64,000 bases of DNA from Pseudorhodobacter sp. E13 (GTDB lineage: Bacteria > Pseudomonadota > Alphaproteobacteria > Rhodobacterales > Rhodobacteraceae), in the NCBI RefSeq assembly GCF_003991405.1, contig NZ_RPEN01000159.1, positions 186,001 to 250,000 on the forward strand. The letters run 5' to 3'. The position numbers and the translations under genes were made by a program. Shown here piece after piece: positions 35,663 to 44,275 of the stretch; within the stretch, counting starts at the first letter, position 1, and each line of letters opens with the position of its first letter. The notes under the pieces were generated by a model. That model saw only the letters and a program-made list of their open reading frames with translations. It was not told the DNA's origin and made no database searches.

Positions 35663-36973
35663 TTAGCCCTGTTTGGCGCGGGCTTCGACCTTGGGCCATT
35701 GCCGCGCCATGGTGATGCCGCGCGTCAGGTTCAGCACCATGAGTGCCGCCCAAAGCCCGTGATTGCCCAGCAGCGGCAGCAACAAAAGCAACGCAAACGC
35801 ATAGACCGCGACCGAGATCAGCATGGTTTGCCGCATCTCGCGCGTCAGGGTGGCGCCGATGAAAATGCCATCCAGCATCCAGGCCCAGACCCCGATGAGC
35901 GGTGCCGCGATAAGCCATGGCAGATAGTCGCGGGCGACCTGCTGCACCTGTGGCGCGGTGGTCATCAGATCAATGATCGCAGGCCCGGCCAGCAGGTAAC
36001 ACAGCGACAGGCAGGCCACCGCCCCCACGCCCCATTGCGTGCTGACAATCGCGGCCCGCCGCGCCGCCCGCACCGACCGCCCGCCAACCGCTTGGCCCAC
36101 CAGCGCCTCGGCGGCAAAGGCGAAACCGTCCAGAAAGAAGGCCGCAACGGTCAGAAGCTGCATCAGGACCTGATTAGCGGCCAAGGTCACATCGCCCAGG
36201 CCCGCGCCAAAGAACAGAAAGCTGGTGAAGCTGAGTTGCAGCAGCACAGAGCGGATCATGATATCGCCATTCACCGAAGCCATTTGCGCCAGTGCCGCCG
36301 CATCGCGCAGCCGTGACAAGGCGGGGGCCAGTGCCGCACCAAAGGCGCTGCGGCACAGCCAAAGGCCAAGCGCCAGCCCCGACCATTCCGCCATCAGCGT
36401 GGCGATGGCAACGCCATTCACCCCCCAGCCAAGCCCCAGCACGAACCAGATATCCAGCGCGATGTTCACCCCGTTGATCCAGAGTTGCAGCACCAACACC
36501 GCGCGCGTCCGTTCTGTCGCGATCAGCCAGCCTGTCACAGCATAAAGCGCGATGGTTGCGGGCGCGCCCCAGATGCGGATTGACAGATACCCGCGCGCCA
36601 GTGTTTCCACCTCGGCGCTGCCCGGTGACAGCCACAGGGCGCCCCAGATGATCGGCACTTGCAGCAGGATGAAAACCAACCCCGCCGACGCCCCGATCAG
36701 CAAGGCCCGCAGCAAGATCGCCGTGGTTTCCGCCGCAGTCCCCGCCCCGATGGATTGCGCGGCAAGCCCGGTGGTGCCCATCCGCAGAAAGCCGAAAATC
36801 CAGTAGATCGACGACAGGATCACCGCGCCAAGCCCCACGGCCCCGATGGGGGCGGGCAGCCCGATTTGGCCCACCACCGCCGTATCGACCACGCCCAACA
36901 GCGGCACCGTCACATTCGCCAGCACGATGGGCACCGCCACCTGTAACACGCGGCTGTGGGAAATCTCGGTCAT
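35663..36973 (-). CDS. MATE family efflux transporter, DinF type
   Basis: The 436-residue multidrug/toxin extrusion protein has 12 helices. Visible are VAVPIVLANVTVPLLGVVDT in helix 1, RMGTTGLAAQSIGAG after helix 3 and, in the second half, AANQVLMQLLTVAAFFLDGF with AFAAEALVGQAVGGRS. These match the DinF subgroup. The start is ATG 36973; two thioesterase genes precede it on the same strand with a six-base gap, suggesting one operon. Confidence 0.88.
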   Translation of the reverse strand: MTEISHSRVLQVAVPIVLANVTVPLLGVVDTAVVGQIGLPAPIGAVGLGAVILSSIYWIFGFLRMGTTGLAAQSIGAGTAAETTAILLRALLIGASAGLVFILLQVPIIWGALWLSPGSAEVETLARGYLSIRIWGAPATIALYAVTGWLIATERTRAVLVLQLWINGVNIALDIWFVLGLGWGVNGVAIATLMAEWSGLALGLWLCRSAFGAALAPALSRLRDAAALAQMASVNGDIMIRSVLLQLSFTSFLFFGAGLGDVTLAANQVLMQLLTVAAFFLDGFAFAAEALVGQAVGGRSVRAARRAAIVSTQWGVGAVACLSLCYLLAGPAIIDLMTTAPQVQQVARDYLPWLIAAPLIGVWAWMLDGIFIGATLTREMRQTMLISVAVYAFALLLLLPLLGNHGLWAALMVLNLTRGITMARQWPKVEARAKQG

Positions 36974-36979
36974 GCCACC

Positions 36980-37522
36980 TCAGGTCGCGAGCATATGGCT
37001 GGGGTCGGGTTCATCTTCGCGGCTGGGCATCAGGAAATGGCCGGTTGCCTGCGCGAAAAGCTTGGTCCGGTTGTCTTGCCATGCCTCGACATGCACGCTG
37101 GCATAGCGGCGGCCCGAACGGTTGATCCGCGCGCGGGCATAGGCATCGCGCGGCAGGCCCGAGCGCAGATAGTCGACCGTGAAATCAATGGTCTTTGGGA
37201 GGCGCAATTGGGCCATTGCCGCGGGGCTGCTGGGGTCAAGACGGCCTTGTTCCATATCTTCCCATAGCATCGACCAACTAAGTTCGATGATCGCGGCCAC
37301 TTCCAGAAAAGCCGCCGTGGCCCCGCCATGCAGCGCAGGCAGCATTGGGTTGCCGATCAGCTTTTCGTCAAAGGGCAAAACCGCGGTCAGTTCATCGCCG
37401 CGACGGTCAAAGTGGATGCCCAGAAACTGGATATAGGGCACGCCATCGACAAGGCGGTGCAGGGCAGCATCGCGGCGCTGCTTGATAACTTGCACGGGTT
37501 CGGGGCGGGGGCGTTTGCTCAT
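36980..37522 (-). CDS. PaaI family hotdog thioesterase
   Basis: The 180-residue hotdog protein has the family core in LHGGATAAFLEVAAIIELSW and a later FTVDYLRSGLPRDAYARARI strand-helix region. It has an N-terminal extension (KRPRPEPVQVIKQRRDAAL). The usual PaaI catalytic position in HGGAT-x-A-F-L-E carries Glu. It overlaps the upstream paralogue by four bases (ATGA). The acyl-CoA substrate is unknown. Confidence 0.85.
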   Translation of the reverse strand: MSKRPRPEPVQVIKQRRDAALHRLVDGVPYIQFLGIHFDRRGDELTAVLPFDEKLIGNPMLPALHGGATAAFLEVAAIIELSWSMLWEDMEQGRLDPSSPAAMAQLRLPKTIDFTVDYLRSGLPRDAYARARINRSGRRYASVHVEAWQDNRTKLFAQATGHFLMPSREDEPDPSHMLAT

Positions 37523-37953
37523 TTTGCGGACCCTTTTGCACGCTCTAGGGTAAAGGCACCGGTTGCGGTGGCGACCGGGCGATCGGTATCCTCATCCGTG
37601 GTGGTGACGCGGACAAAGGCGACCGAGCGGGTGACGTGGTAACATTCCGCACGCGCAGTGATCCGCTGGCCCGGTGTGGCGGGGCGCATGTAGTCGATGC
37701 GCAAGTCAATCGTGGCAGTGGCAACCGGCTGGCAAGGGTGGCACATCACCGCCGCCCCCGAGGCCGTATCCATCAGCGCCGATACCGCGCCGCCGTGAAT
37801 AACCCCGGTCGCCGGATCACCGATAAAACGGGTGTCATAGGGCATTGCCACAACGGCCACGCCGTCCTTCAGCAGTTCCAACTCCATGCCCAAGGCACTG
37901 GAATGCGGCAAAGCCTCGATAAACTGGCGCACAAAGGTTCTTGGTTCCGTCAT
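37519..37953 (-). CDS. PaaI family hotdog thioesterase (second copy)
   Basis: The 144-residue paralogue of the next gene has VIHGGAVSALMDTASGAAV (Asp in place of Glu at the catalytic position, the more usual residue), then ATIDLRIDYMRPATPGQRIT and FVRVTTTD. ATG 37953 follows GAGGGG. The neighbouring pair may form a heteromeric hotdog enzyme. Divergent from a MerR gene of the beta-oxidation block. Confidence 0.87.
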   Translation of the reverse strand: MTEPRTFVRQFIEALPHSSALGMELELLKDGVAVVAMPYDTRFIGDPATGVIHGGAVSALMDTASGAAVMCHPCQPVATATIDLRIDYMRPATPGQRITARAECYHVTRSVAFVRVTTTDEDTDRPVATATGAFTLERAKGSAK

Positions 37954-38085
37954 CTTTTGCCCCTCTGGTTTCGGCCCATGTTCCCCATTGCGCCGCAAGC
38001 TGCAACCCCTGCCCTGATTTGCGCAGCTATGCGATTGCAACGCAACGCGCATCGGCCTAGTCTTTTCGCGAGGGGGGAATGCGAC

Positions 38086-38451
38086 ATGCCAGACACACGC
38101 CTAAGCTTCAAAGAAATGTGCGCCAAGTTTGACGTGACGCCCAGAACCCTGCGCTATTACGAATATATCGAACTGCTGGAGCCTGAAAAAGAAGGCCGCG
38201 CGCGCTGGTATGGCCCGCGTGAAATTGCCCGCATGACCCTGATTCTGCGCGGCCGCCGCTTTGGTTTCAGCCTTGAGGAAATTCGGCAATGGCTGCTGAT
38301 TTACCGCCAGAAAGGCACCAAACCGCAGATGCAGGCGTGGCTTGATCTGGCCGACCGCCAGCTTGCCGAACTGGATAAACAGCGCAAGGAACTGGATGTC
38401 GCCATCGCTGACTTGCGGGCGCTGCGCGATACGGCCGCGAAAGAAATCTAA
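38086..38451 (+). CDS. MerR family transcriptional regulator (first copy)
   Basis: The 121-residue MerR protein has the helix-turn-helix and wing [20 protein letters not shown] and the arm GRRFGFSLEEIRQWLLIY, then a C-terminal coiled-coil dimer helix (RQLAELDKQRKELDVAIADL). There are no cysteines positioned to bind metals, so it is not a metal sensor. It resembles LiuR-like regulators of branched-chain and fatty acid catabolism, and it is close in sequence to the next MerR gene. Position just before acyl-CoA genes supports that role. Confidence 0.85.
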   Translation: MPDTRLSFKEMCAKFDVTPRTLRYYEYIELLEPEKEGRARWYGPREIARMTLILRGRRFGFSLEEIRQWLLIYRQKGTKPQMQAWLDLADRQLAELDKQRKELDVAIADLRALRDTAAKEI

Positions 38452-38481
38452 ACCCTTCCTTGGGATTTCTTGCTTAACATT

Positions 38482-38526
38482 ACGTCAGCAAAACTCTGAC
38501 GTGACGTTACAGTGACGTTAACGTCA
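38482..38526. promoter_or_regulatory. cluster of five TGACGT half-sites, LiuR-type operator candidate
   Basis: TGACGT occurs at 38497, 38502 and 38513, and its complement ACGTCA at 38482 and 38521. The last pair forms the perfect 14-bp palindrome TGACGTTAACGTCA (38513-38526). LiuR-type MerR operators are known as ACGT-centred palindromes of similar length. The cluster lies between the two MerR genes, upstream of the acyl-CoA dehydrogenase. Confidence 0.65.
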
Positions 38527-38609
38527 ATTCGTCTGGTAAGACTCGGTCAAGGCCCCCATCTGACCTAACGGAAAGGGCGCAATGCCCTGTTAGGCAAGTG
38601 AGAGTGACA

Positions 38610-39032
38610 ATGACGACAGACACCACGATGACGATCCGCGAGATGTGCGATGCGTTCGACGTAACCCCGCGCACGCTGCGGTTTTATGAGGCCAAGGAAC
38701 TGATCTTCCCCAAGCGCGAAGGCACCAAGCGTCTGTATAACCGCCGCGACCGCGCGCGGCTGAAGCTGATCCTGCGCGGCAAGCGCTTTGGTTTCAGTCT
38801 CGAAGATATCCGGCAATTGCTGGACATGTATGACCGCGAAGGCTCTGAGCGGTCGCAATACCTGACAACCTACAAGCTGGCGCAAGAGCGTCTGGCCCAG
38901 ATGGAACAACAACGCGACGAGCTGATCGAGGCCATTGCCGAGTTGAAAGTCGAATTGAACGATGGCGCGGCCCTGTATGAAAGCTATGCCGCCGCCACCG
39001 AAACCCGATCCGCGACCCAATCCGCCGCCTGA
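38610..39032 (+). CDS. MerR family transcriptional regulator (second copy)
   Basis: The 140-residue regulator has [20 protein letters not shown], the wing [20 protein letters not shown] and [18 protein letters not shown], followed by a long coiled coil ([20 protein letters not shown]). It is a clear paralogue of the previous MerR gene. ATG 38610 is preferred over GTG 38598. It is the last gene before the acyl-CoA dehydrogenase (38-bp gap) and probably shares its transcript. LiuR/PsrA-like control of acyl-CoA catabolism is the most likely role. Confidence 0.87.
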   Translation: MTTDTTMTIREMCDAFDVTPRTLRFYEAKELIFPKREGTKRLYNRRDRARLKLILRGKRFGFSLEDIRQLLDMYDREGSERSQYLTTYKLAQERLAQMEQQRDELIEAIAELKVELNDGAALYESYAAATETRSATQSAA

Positions 39033-39070
39033 TCCAAAGGCGCACAGAACCGACCCAAGGGAGAGAACCG

Positions 39071-40846
39071 ATGCCAATCTATAACGCCCCTGTCAAAGAC
39101 ATGCAGTTCCTGTTGCAGGATGTGCTGAAAGTCGCAGACTCCGACGTGCCGGGGTATGCGGATCTGGAAGCGGATTTCACCTCGGCGGTTCTGGAAGAAG
39201 CAGGCAAAGTGGCGCGCGACGTGCTGGCCCCGCTGAACGCCTCGGGCGATCAAGAGGGCTGCACGCTGGAAAACGGCGTTGTGCGCACGCCCAAAGGCTT
39301 CGACAAGGCCTTTGCCGCAATGAAAGAGGGCGGCTGGACCGCATTGGATTGCGACCCCGAATACGGCGGCCAAGGCCTGCCCTATCTGATGGGTTCGGCT
39401 GTGGGCGAAATTTTCGTTTCGGCCAATATGGCGTTCAACATGTATCAGGGCCTGACCCATGGGGCCTATTCTGCAATCCACGCACATGGCACCGATGAGC
39501 AAAAGGCCAAATATCTGCCCAAGATGGTCAGCTGTGACTGGACCGGCACCATGAACCTGACGGAACCGCATTGCGGCACCGATCTGGGCCTGATGCGCAC
39601 CAAGGCGGAACCGCAGGCCGATGGCTCCTACGCCATTTCGGGGCAGAAGATCTTTATCTCGGCGGGGGAGCATGACCTGGCCGAAAACATCATCCATCTG
39701 GTGCTGGCCAAGGCCCCCGGCGGCGGCGAAGGCACCAAAGGGATCAGCCTGTTTATCGTGCCGAAGTTTCTGGTCAATGACGATGGCTCGCTGGGGGAAC
39801 GCAACGGCGTGTCGGTCGGCTCTATCGAGCACAAGATGGGCATCCACGGCAACGCGACCTGCGTGATGAATTACGATGGCGCGAAAGGCTGGCTGCTTGG
39901 CGATCTGCACAAGGGCATGCGGGCGATGTTCACCATGATGAACGAGGCGCGTCTGGGTGTGGGCCTGCAAGGCTATGCCGTGGCCGAGGCTGCCTATCAA
40001 AACGCGGTGGCCTATGCCAAGGACCGTTTGCAGGGCCGCGCGGTCACGGGGGTTGAAAACCCCAATGGCCCGGCTGACCCGCTGATCGTGCACCCCGATA
40101 TCCGCCGCAACCTGATGGATCAGAAAAGCTTTGTCGAAGGCGCGCGGGCCTTTACCTTCTGGGGCGCGCATCTGATCGACCGTTCCGTGCGGTTGGGGGA
40201 TGCCGAGGCCGAAGGGCTGATTTCCCTGATGACCCCGGTGATCAAGGGTTTCCAGACCGACAAAGGCTTCGAGATGGCTGTGCAGGCGCAGCAGGTTTAC
40301 GGAGGCCACGGCTATATCGAAGAATGGGGCATGAGCCAGTTCGTCCGTGATGCCCGTATCGCGCAGATCTATGAAGGCGCGAATGGCATTCAGGCGCTGG
40401 ATCTGGTCGGCCGCAAACTGGCGCAGGATGGCGGCAAGCATGTGATGGCCTTCTTCGAGATGATCAAGGCTTTCATCAAGGAAAATCAAGATGATGCCCA
40501 GATGAAGCCCTTCACCGACCCGTTGAAAGCGGCGTCGAAGGATTTGCAGGCGGCGGGGATGTATTTCATGCAAAACGGCATGAAAAACCCCAATAACGCC
40601 CTGTCTGGCTCGTATGACTTCATGCATATGATGGGCCATGTCTGCCTTGGCCTGATGTGGGCGCGCATGGCCAAAGCGGCCTTTGCCGGGCTGGCCTCGG
40701 GCAGCGGGGATGCCGAATTCCTGAACGCCAAGATCGCGACAGGCCGCTATTACATGGCCCGCCACCTGCCCGCGACGGGGATGCACCTTGCCCGGATCGA
40801 ATCCGGTGCCGAGAGCGTCATGGCACTGCCCGCAGAGGCGTTCTAA
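39071..40846 (+). CDS. acyl-CoA dehydrogenase, DmdC-like
   Basis: The 591-residue flavoenzyme begins [18 protein letters not shown], the start typical of the long FadE-like group that includes DmdC (3-methylmercaptopropionyl-CoA dehydrogenase). Motifs are [18 protein letters not shown] (FAD/substrate), [20 protein letters not shown] and [16 protein letters not shown] with the catalytic Glu. About 130 extra C-terminal residues set it apart from ordinary acyl-CoA dehydrogenases. DMSP-derived or medium-chain acyl-CoA substrates are both possible; dmdB and dmdD are not seen nearby as a set. AGGGAGAG precedes the ATG. Confidence 0.88.
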   Translation: MPIYNAPVKDMQFLLQDVLKVADSDVPGYADLEADFTSAVLEEAGKVARDVLAPLNASGDQEGCTLENGVVRTPKGFDKAFAAMKEGGWTALDCDPEYGGQGLPYLMGSAVGEIFVSANMAFNMYQGLTHGAYSAIHAHGTDEQKAKYLPKMVSCDWTGTMNLTEPHCGTDLGLMRTKAEPQADGSYAISGQKIFISAGEHDLAENIIHLVLAKAPGGGEGTKGISLFIVPKFLVNDDGSLGERNGVSVGSIEHKMGIHGNATCVMNYDGAKGWLLGDLHKGMRAMFTMMNEARLGVGLQGYAVAEAAYQNAVAYAKDRLQGRAVTGVENPNGPADPLIVHPDIRRNLMDQKSFVEGARAFTFWGAHLIDRSVRLGDAEAEGLISLMTPVIKGFQTDKGFEMAVQAQQVYGGHGYIEEWGMSQFVRDARIAQIYEGANGIQALDLVGRKLAQDGGKHVMAFFEMIKAFIKENQDDAQMKPFTDPLKAASKDLQAAGMYFMQNGMKNPNNALSGSYDFMHMMGHVCLGLMWARMAKAAFAGLASGSGDAEFLNAKIATGRYYMARHLPATGMHLARIESGAESVMALPAEAF

Positions 40847-40897
40847 GGTAAGGTGGGCGGATCGCCCACCCTACACCCGTTTCCGCCGGAGAGTTCT

Positions 40898-41110
40898 ATG
40901 CCCAAACGCTTTCGCCTGACCCGCCGCTTCCCGGTTGCCATGACCGAAGATGGCTATCGCCGTCTGAAGAAATTCGCGACCGACGCGGGGTTGGATGAAG
41001 GCGAAGCGCTGTCATTCCTGTTCGAAAACTTCAACTCGGTGATCGACGAAGACACACTGACCCACCGTTTGCGGCTGTTCAATTCGGAACTGGAGGCGCG
41101 AAAGAAATGA
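40898..41110 (+). CDS. small conserved hypothetical protein after the acyl-CoA dehydrogenase
   Basis: The 70-residue basic/acidic protein starts PKRFRLTRRFPVAMTEDGYR, then has a helical LKKFATDAGLDEGEALSFLF and a tail of charged residues. No known domain is recognised; the pattern could be a small DNA-binding or antitoxin-like fold, but nothing in the context supports a toxin partner. GGAG stands seven bases before ATG 40898. It is 51 bp downstream of the dehydrogenase and probably co-transcribed. Confidence 0.7.
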   Translation: MPKRFRLTRRFPVAMTEDGYRRLKKFATDAGLDEGEALSFLFENFNSVIDEDTLTHRLRLFNSELEARKK

Positions 41111-41136
41111 CGTCTCGCTTAGCGAAAACCGATTTC

Positions 41137-41157
41137 AGGTATTTTTGCCAAGATGAA
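41137..41157 (-). repeat. 3'-flanking element, type 1 core (copy C)
   Basis: AGGTATTTTT followed by GCCAAGATGAA. Facing copy D (41308-41328), it forms an inverted repeat of 21 bases with a single mismatch, enclosing 150 bp. Unlike the other copies it does not follow a recognisable stop codon. Confidence 0.5.
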
Positions 41158-41307
41158 ATAAAGCGAATGCGCCCCGGTTCAGGGGATCGGTCCAACCCAT
41201 GTGAGCGCTTCACATCAAGACCGGGGCGACTTCACCTTGGGCGGTCATCGGCTCCTCAGCCTGTACCGCACCACTGACGATACGCCGGGATGGTTAACAA
41301 AACCTTC
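41158..41307. other. 150-bp non-coding segment framed by inverted copies C and D
   Basis: No convincing gene. A small inverted repeat ATGTGA...TCACAT (41199-41215) and several pairable GC words could fold, and a TAA at 41295-41297 sits just before copy D, in a frame open for only about 30 codons with no ATG. It may be the eroded end of a lost gene or an unrecognised small RNA. Confidence 0.3.
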
Positions 41308-41358
41308 TTCATCTTGGCGAAAATACCTCACGGGGGTGCGGGGGTGTGAAACCCCCGC
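41307..41358 (+). repeat. 3'-flanking element, type 1, with hairpin (copy D)
   Basis: CTTCATCTTGGCG, then AAAATACCTCACGGGGG, then hairpin arms GCGGGGG (41338-41344) and CCCCCGC (41352-41358) around TGTGAAA. The hairpin loop is the complement of that in copy B (21831-21837), so the two long copies share both modules. Confidence 0.55.
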
Positions 41359-41385
41359 CCGGCCCATCAACAGGAGACCGATTGA

Positions 41386-42027
41386 ATGAGTGCGAAACTC
41401 TATTGTTTTGGCGAAAGCGGCAATGCCTACAAGGCGGCGCTTGCCCTCACGCTGGCCGAGATGGATTGGGAGCCTGTCTTCGTTGATTTCTTCAACGGTG
41501 AAACCCGCAGCCCTGCCTTTCGCGAGATCAACGAGATGGGTGAGGTGCCGGTTCTGGTTGATGGCGATACCACGCTCAGCCAATCGGCGGTGATCCTCGA
41601 TTACATCAGTTCCAAGACCGGCAAGCTTGGCGGGCGGTCTGCCGCCGAACGGCGCGATGTGTTGCGCTGGATGTTCTGGGACAATCACAAGCTGTCCGGC
41701 GTCGCCGGGCCGACGCGCTTTTTGATGAATTTCCTGCCGCCAGAAAAACGCCCCGCAGCGGTGATTGACTTCAATCAGGCACGCTTGAAATCCTCTTACA
41801 AAATCCTGAATGACCACCTCGCCGGTTCAGACTGGATCGTCGGGGATCAGGTGACGATCGCTGATTTGTCTTGCTGCGGCTATCTTTACTACCCTGAACC
41901 CTTCGGATTTGACCGCGCGGACTGGCCGCATATCAACCGCTGGCTGGACCAGATCGCCGCTTTGCCGGGGTGGAAGCATCCCTATGACATGATGCCCGGC
42001 CATCCTTCGGACCGGGCCACAGGCTGA
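41386..42027 (+). CDS. glutathione S-transferase family protein
   Basis: The 213-residue protein has an N-terminal thioredoxin-like domain (KLYCFGESGNAYKAALALTL) with the glutathione-binding EVPVLVDGDTTLSQSAVILD and an all-helical C-terminal domain ending LDQIAALPGWKHPYDMMPGH. The residue after CFGESG suggests a Ser/Tyr-type GST. It lies among beta-oxidation genes and may detoxify reactive acyl intermediates; this is inference from position. Confidence 0.87.
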   Translation: MSAKLYCFGESGNAYKAALALTLAEMDWEPVFVDFFNGETRSPAFREINEMGEVPVLVDGDTTLSQSAVILDYISSKTGKLGGRSAAERRDVLRWMFWDNHKLSGVAGPTRFLMNFLPPEKRPAAVIDFNQARLKSSYKILNDHLAGSDWIVGDQVTIADLSCCGYLYYPEPFGFDRADWPHINRWLDQIAALPGWKHPYDMMPGHPSDRATG

Positions 42028-42086
42028 CGCAGCACAAGAAAAGCCCCCACCACTGCACCCATTTCTAAAGACCGGGAGACACCCAG

Positions 42087-43298
42087 ATGACCGACGCTTA
42101 TATCTACGACGCCCTCCGCTCCCCCCGCGGCAAAGGCCGCCCGGATGGCAGCCTGCATGAACTCACCTCGGTGGCGCTTTCGGCCAAGGTGCTGAATGCT
42201 GTGAAATCCCGCAACGGGCTGGAAGGCCATGCGGTCGAGGATGTGATCTGGGGCAATGTGACCCAAGTGGGTGAACAGGGCGGCTGCCTTGCGCGGTCGG
42301 CGGTTCTGGCCTCGGATCTTGACGAATCCATCCCTGGCCTTGCCATCAACCGTTTTTGCGCGTCGGGGATGGAGGCGGTGAACATTGCCGCCAATCAGGT
42401 GCGTGGCGGGGCGGGCATGGCCTATATCGCGGGTGGCGTGGAAATGATGGGCCGCGTGGCCATGGGCTCGGACGGGGCGGCGATTGCGGTCGACCCAAGC
42501 CTTGCCATGAAAACCTATTTCGTGCCGCAGGGCATTTCTGCCGATATCATCGCCACCGAATACGGCTTTACCCGCGATATGGCCGATGCTTTGGCCGTAG
42601 AAAGCCAGAAGCGCGCGGCGCAGGCCTGGGCTGAGAATCGTTTTGCCAAATCGGTGATCGAGATCAAGGATCAGAACGGGCTGACCATTCTGGACCGCGA
42701 CGAATACATGCGCCCCGGCACCGATATGCAAAGCCTTGGCGGGCTGAAACCGGCCTTCAAGGATATGGGCGAGGTGATGCCCGGTTTCGACAAGATCGCG
42801 ATGATGAAATACCCGCATCTGGCCCAGATCAACCACATCCACCACGCGGGCAACTCCAGTGGTATCGTGGATGGGGCCGCCGCTGTGCTGATCGGCAACA
42901 AGGAGTTTGGCGAGAAATACGGCCTGAAACCCCGCGCCCGCATTCGCGCCACCGCGAAAATCGGCACCGATCCCACGATCATGCTGACAGGGCCAGTGCC
43001 CGTGACGCAGAAAATTCTGGCCGATCATGGCATGGCAATTTCCGACATTGATCTGTTTGAGGTGAACGAGGCTTTTGCCAGCGTCGTGCTGCGCTTTCAG
43101 CAGGCGTTTGATGTCGATCCGGCCTTGGTCAACGTCAATGGCGGCTCCATCGCGATGGGGCACCCCTTGGGCGCGACAGGGGCGATCATCATCGGCACCT
43201 TGCTGGATGAGTTGGAGCGCGCCGACAAAGAGGTCGGGCTGGCCACGCTGTGCATCGCCTCGGGCATGGGGGCCGCAACGATCATCGAGCGGGTGTAA
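42087..43298 (+). CDS. fadA: acetyl-CoA acyltransferase (thiolase, FadA type)
   Basis: The 403-residue thiolase performs the last beta-oxidation step, cleaving 3-ketoacyl-CoA with CoA. The nucleophile is Cys91 in [12 protein letters not shown]; the C-terminal pair is [15 protein letters not shown] (His) and [12 protein letters not shown] (Cys). The length fits degradative thiolases. A GGGAG site precedes the ATG. It is in one direction with the dehydrogenase upstream and the FadJ-like enzyme downstream. Confidence 0.92.
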   Translation: MTDAYIYDALRSPRGKGRPDGSLHELTSVALSAKVLNAVKSRNGLEGHAVEDVIWGNVTQVGEQGGCLARSAVLASDLDESIPGLAINRFCASGMEAVNIAANQVRGGAGMAYIAGGVEMMGRVAMGSDGAAIAVDPSLAMKTYFVPQGISADIIATEYGFTRDMADALAVESQKRAAQAWAENRFAKSVIEIKDQNGLTILDRDEYMRPGTDMQSLGGLKPAFKDMGEVMPGFDKIAMMKYPHLAQINHIHHAGNSSGIVDGAAAVLIGNKEFGEKYGLKPRARIRATAKIGTDPTIMLTGPVPVTQKILADHGMAISDIDLFEVNEAFASVVLRFQQAFDVDPALVNVNGGSIAMGHPLGATGAIIIGTLLDELERADKEVGLATLCIASGMGAATIIERV

Positions 43299-43325
43299 CG
43301 GAACGCGGGAGGAGGAGGAAACCCG

Positions 43326-43802
43326 ATGCCAAAGCTGGACCTGTCAAAACTGCCCGTCAGAACCGGGTCGATTTACCCCGAACCCTATGCCAGCCAGATG
43401 GCTGGCCGCTCCAGCCTGCGCTTGGGCGATGCGGGGGGGCTGACCCAGTTCGGGGCCAACCTTGTGACCTTGCAGCCGGGGGCGAAATCCAGCCTGCGGC
43501 ATTGGCACCAGCATGAAGATGAGTTTGTGATGATCACGAAAGGCGAATGCACACTCGTGCAGGATGCCGGCCCCACCCTGATGCGCGCGGGGGATTGCGC
43601 GGCCTTTCCGGCGGGGGTGGCCGATGGGCATCATTTCATCAACCAGTCCGGCGCGGTGGCCGAATTTCTGGTGATCGGCACCAAGGCCGCGCATGAGGTA
43701 GCGACCTATTCCGATGTGGACCTGCGGGTGGAAATCACAGGGAAAACCGCCAACTTCACCCGCCGCGATGGCTCCCCCCTTGATCAAGGTGAAGGCGCAT
43801 GA
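43326..43802 (+). CDS. cupin-domain protein (first of a tandem pair)
   Basis: The 158-residue single-domain cupin shows [20 protein letters not shown] with motif-1 His residues (HWHQHEDEF), [16 protein letters not shown], and motif 2 in [19 protein letters not shown]. It probably binds a divalent metal. It is closely similar to the next protein (shared GGLTQFGA...L, SLRHWH/SFRHWH, DEFVMI). GGAGGAGG precedes the ATG. Small-molecule isomerase, dioxygenase or sensor roles are all possible. Confidence 0.8.
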   Translation: MPKLDLSKLPVRTGSIYPEPYASQMAGRSSLRLGDAGGLTQFGANLVTLQPGAKSSLRHWHQHEDEFVMITKGECTLVQDAGPTLMRAGDCAAFPAGVADGHHFINQSGAVAEFLVIGTKAAHEVATYSDVDLRVEITGKTANFTRRDGSPLDQGEGA

Positions 43803-44275
43803 CCAAGCTGGCGATCCCTGCACTGACGGAGGAGGCCGCCTATCGCCACCCGGTTCTGGGCGGCGGGCTTGGCCCCTATTCCTATGCGGTTCTGGGCGAA
43901 TTGGGCGGGCTGACGCAGTTCGGCGCGCATCTTGAGGTGCTGCCGCCCGGCTCACGCTCCTCTTTCCGGCATTGGCACCGGGATGAGGATGAGTTCGTGA
44001 TGATCCTGTCCGGTCAGGTCATGCTGATCGAGGACACGGAAACCGCGCTGGTCGCGGGGGATGTGGCGTGTTGGGCCAAAGGGGCGGGCCCCGCCCATTG
44101 CCTTGAAAACCGCAGCGAGGCAGAGGCGCGCTATCTGGTCATCGGCACGCGCGGGCAACTGGATGAAATCCACTACCCCGACCATGATCTGATCGCCGTA
44201 AAGGATGGCGCGGCACGGCACTATACCCATCTGGATGGCCGTCCGCGCCGCACGGGGGGCCAGAATGACGGATGA
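43799..44275 (+). CDS. cupin-domain protein (second of a tandem pair)
   Basis: The 158-residue paralogue of the preceding cupin has [20 protein letters not shown], metal-site HWHRDEDEF, VMILSGQVMLIEDTETALVA and the closing KGAGPAHCLENRSEAEARYL. The ATG overlaps the stop of the first copy by four bases. The pair arose by tandem duplication and may form a heterodimer. It overlaps the start of the next gene by eleven bases. Confidence 0.8.
   Translation: MTKLAIPALTEEAAYRHPVLGGGLGPYSYAVLGELGGLTQFGAHLEVLPPGSRSSFRHWHRDEDEFVMILSGQVMLIEDTETALVAGDVACWAKGAGPAHCLENRSEAEARYLVIGTRGQLDEIHYPDHDLIAVKDGAARHYTHLDGRPRRTGGQNDG

Noticed and set aside
38984-40786. 600-residue minus-strand open frame
   Set aside because: Shadow of the acyl-CoA dehydrogenase gene, with biased His/Gln/Gly composition and no motif.
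40898-41110. Toxin-antitoxin pair
   Set aside because: The 70-residue protein has no adjacent toxin-like gene and is most simply part of the acyl-CoA transcript.
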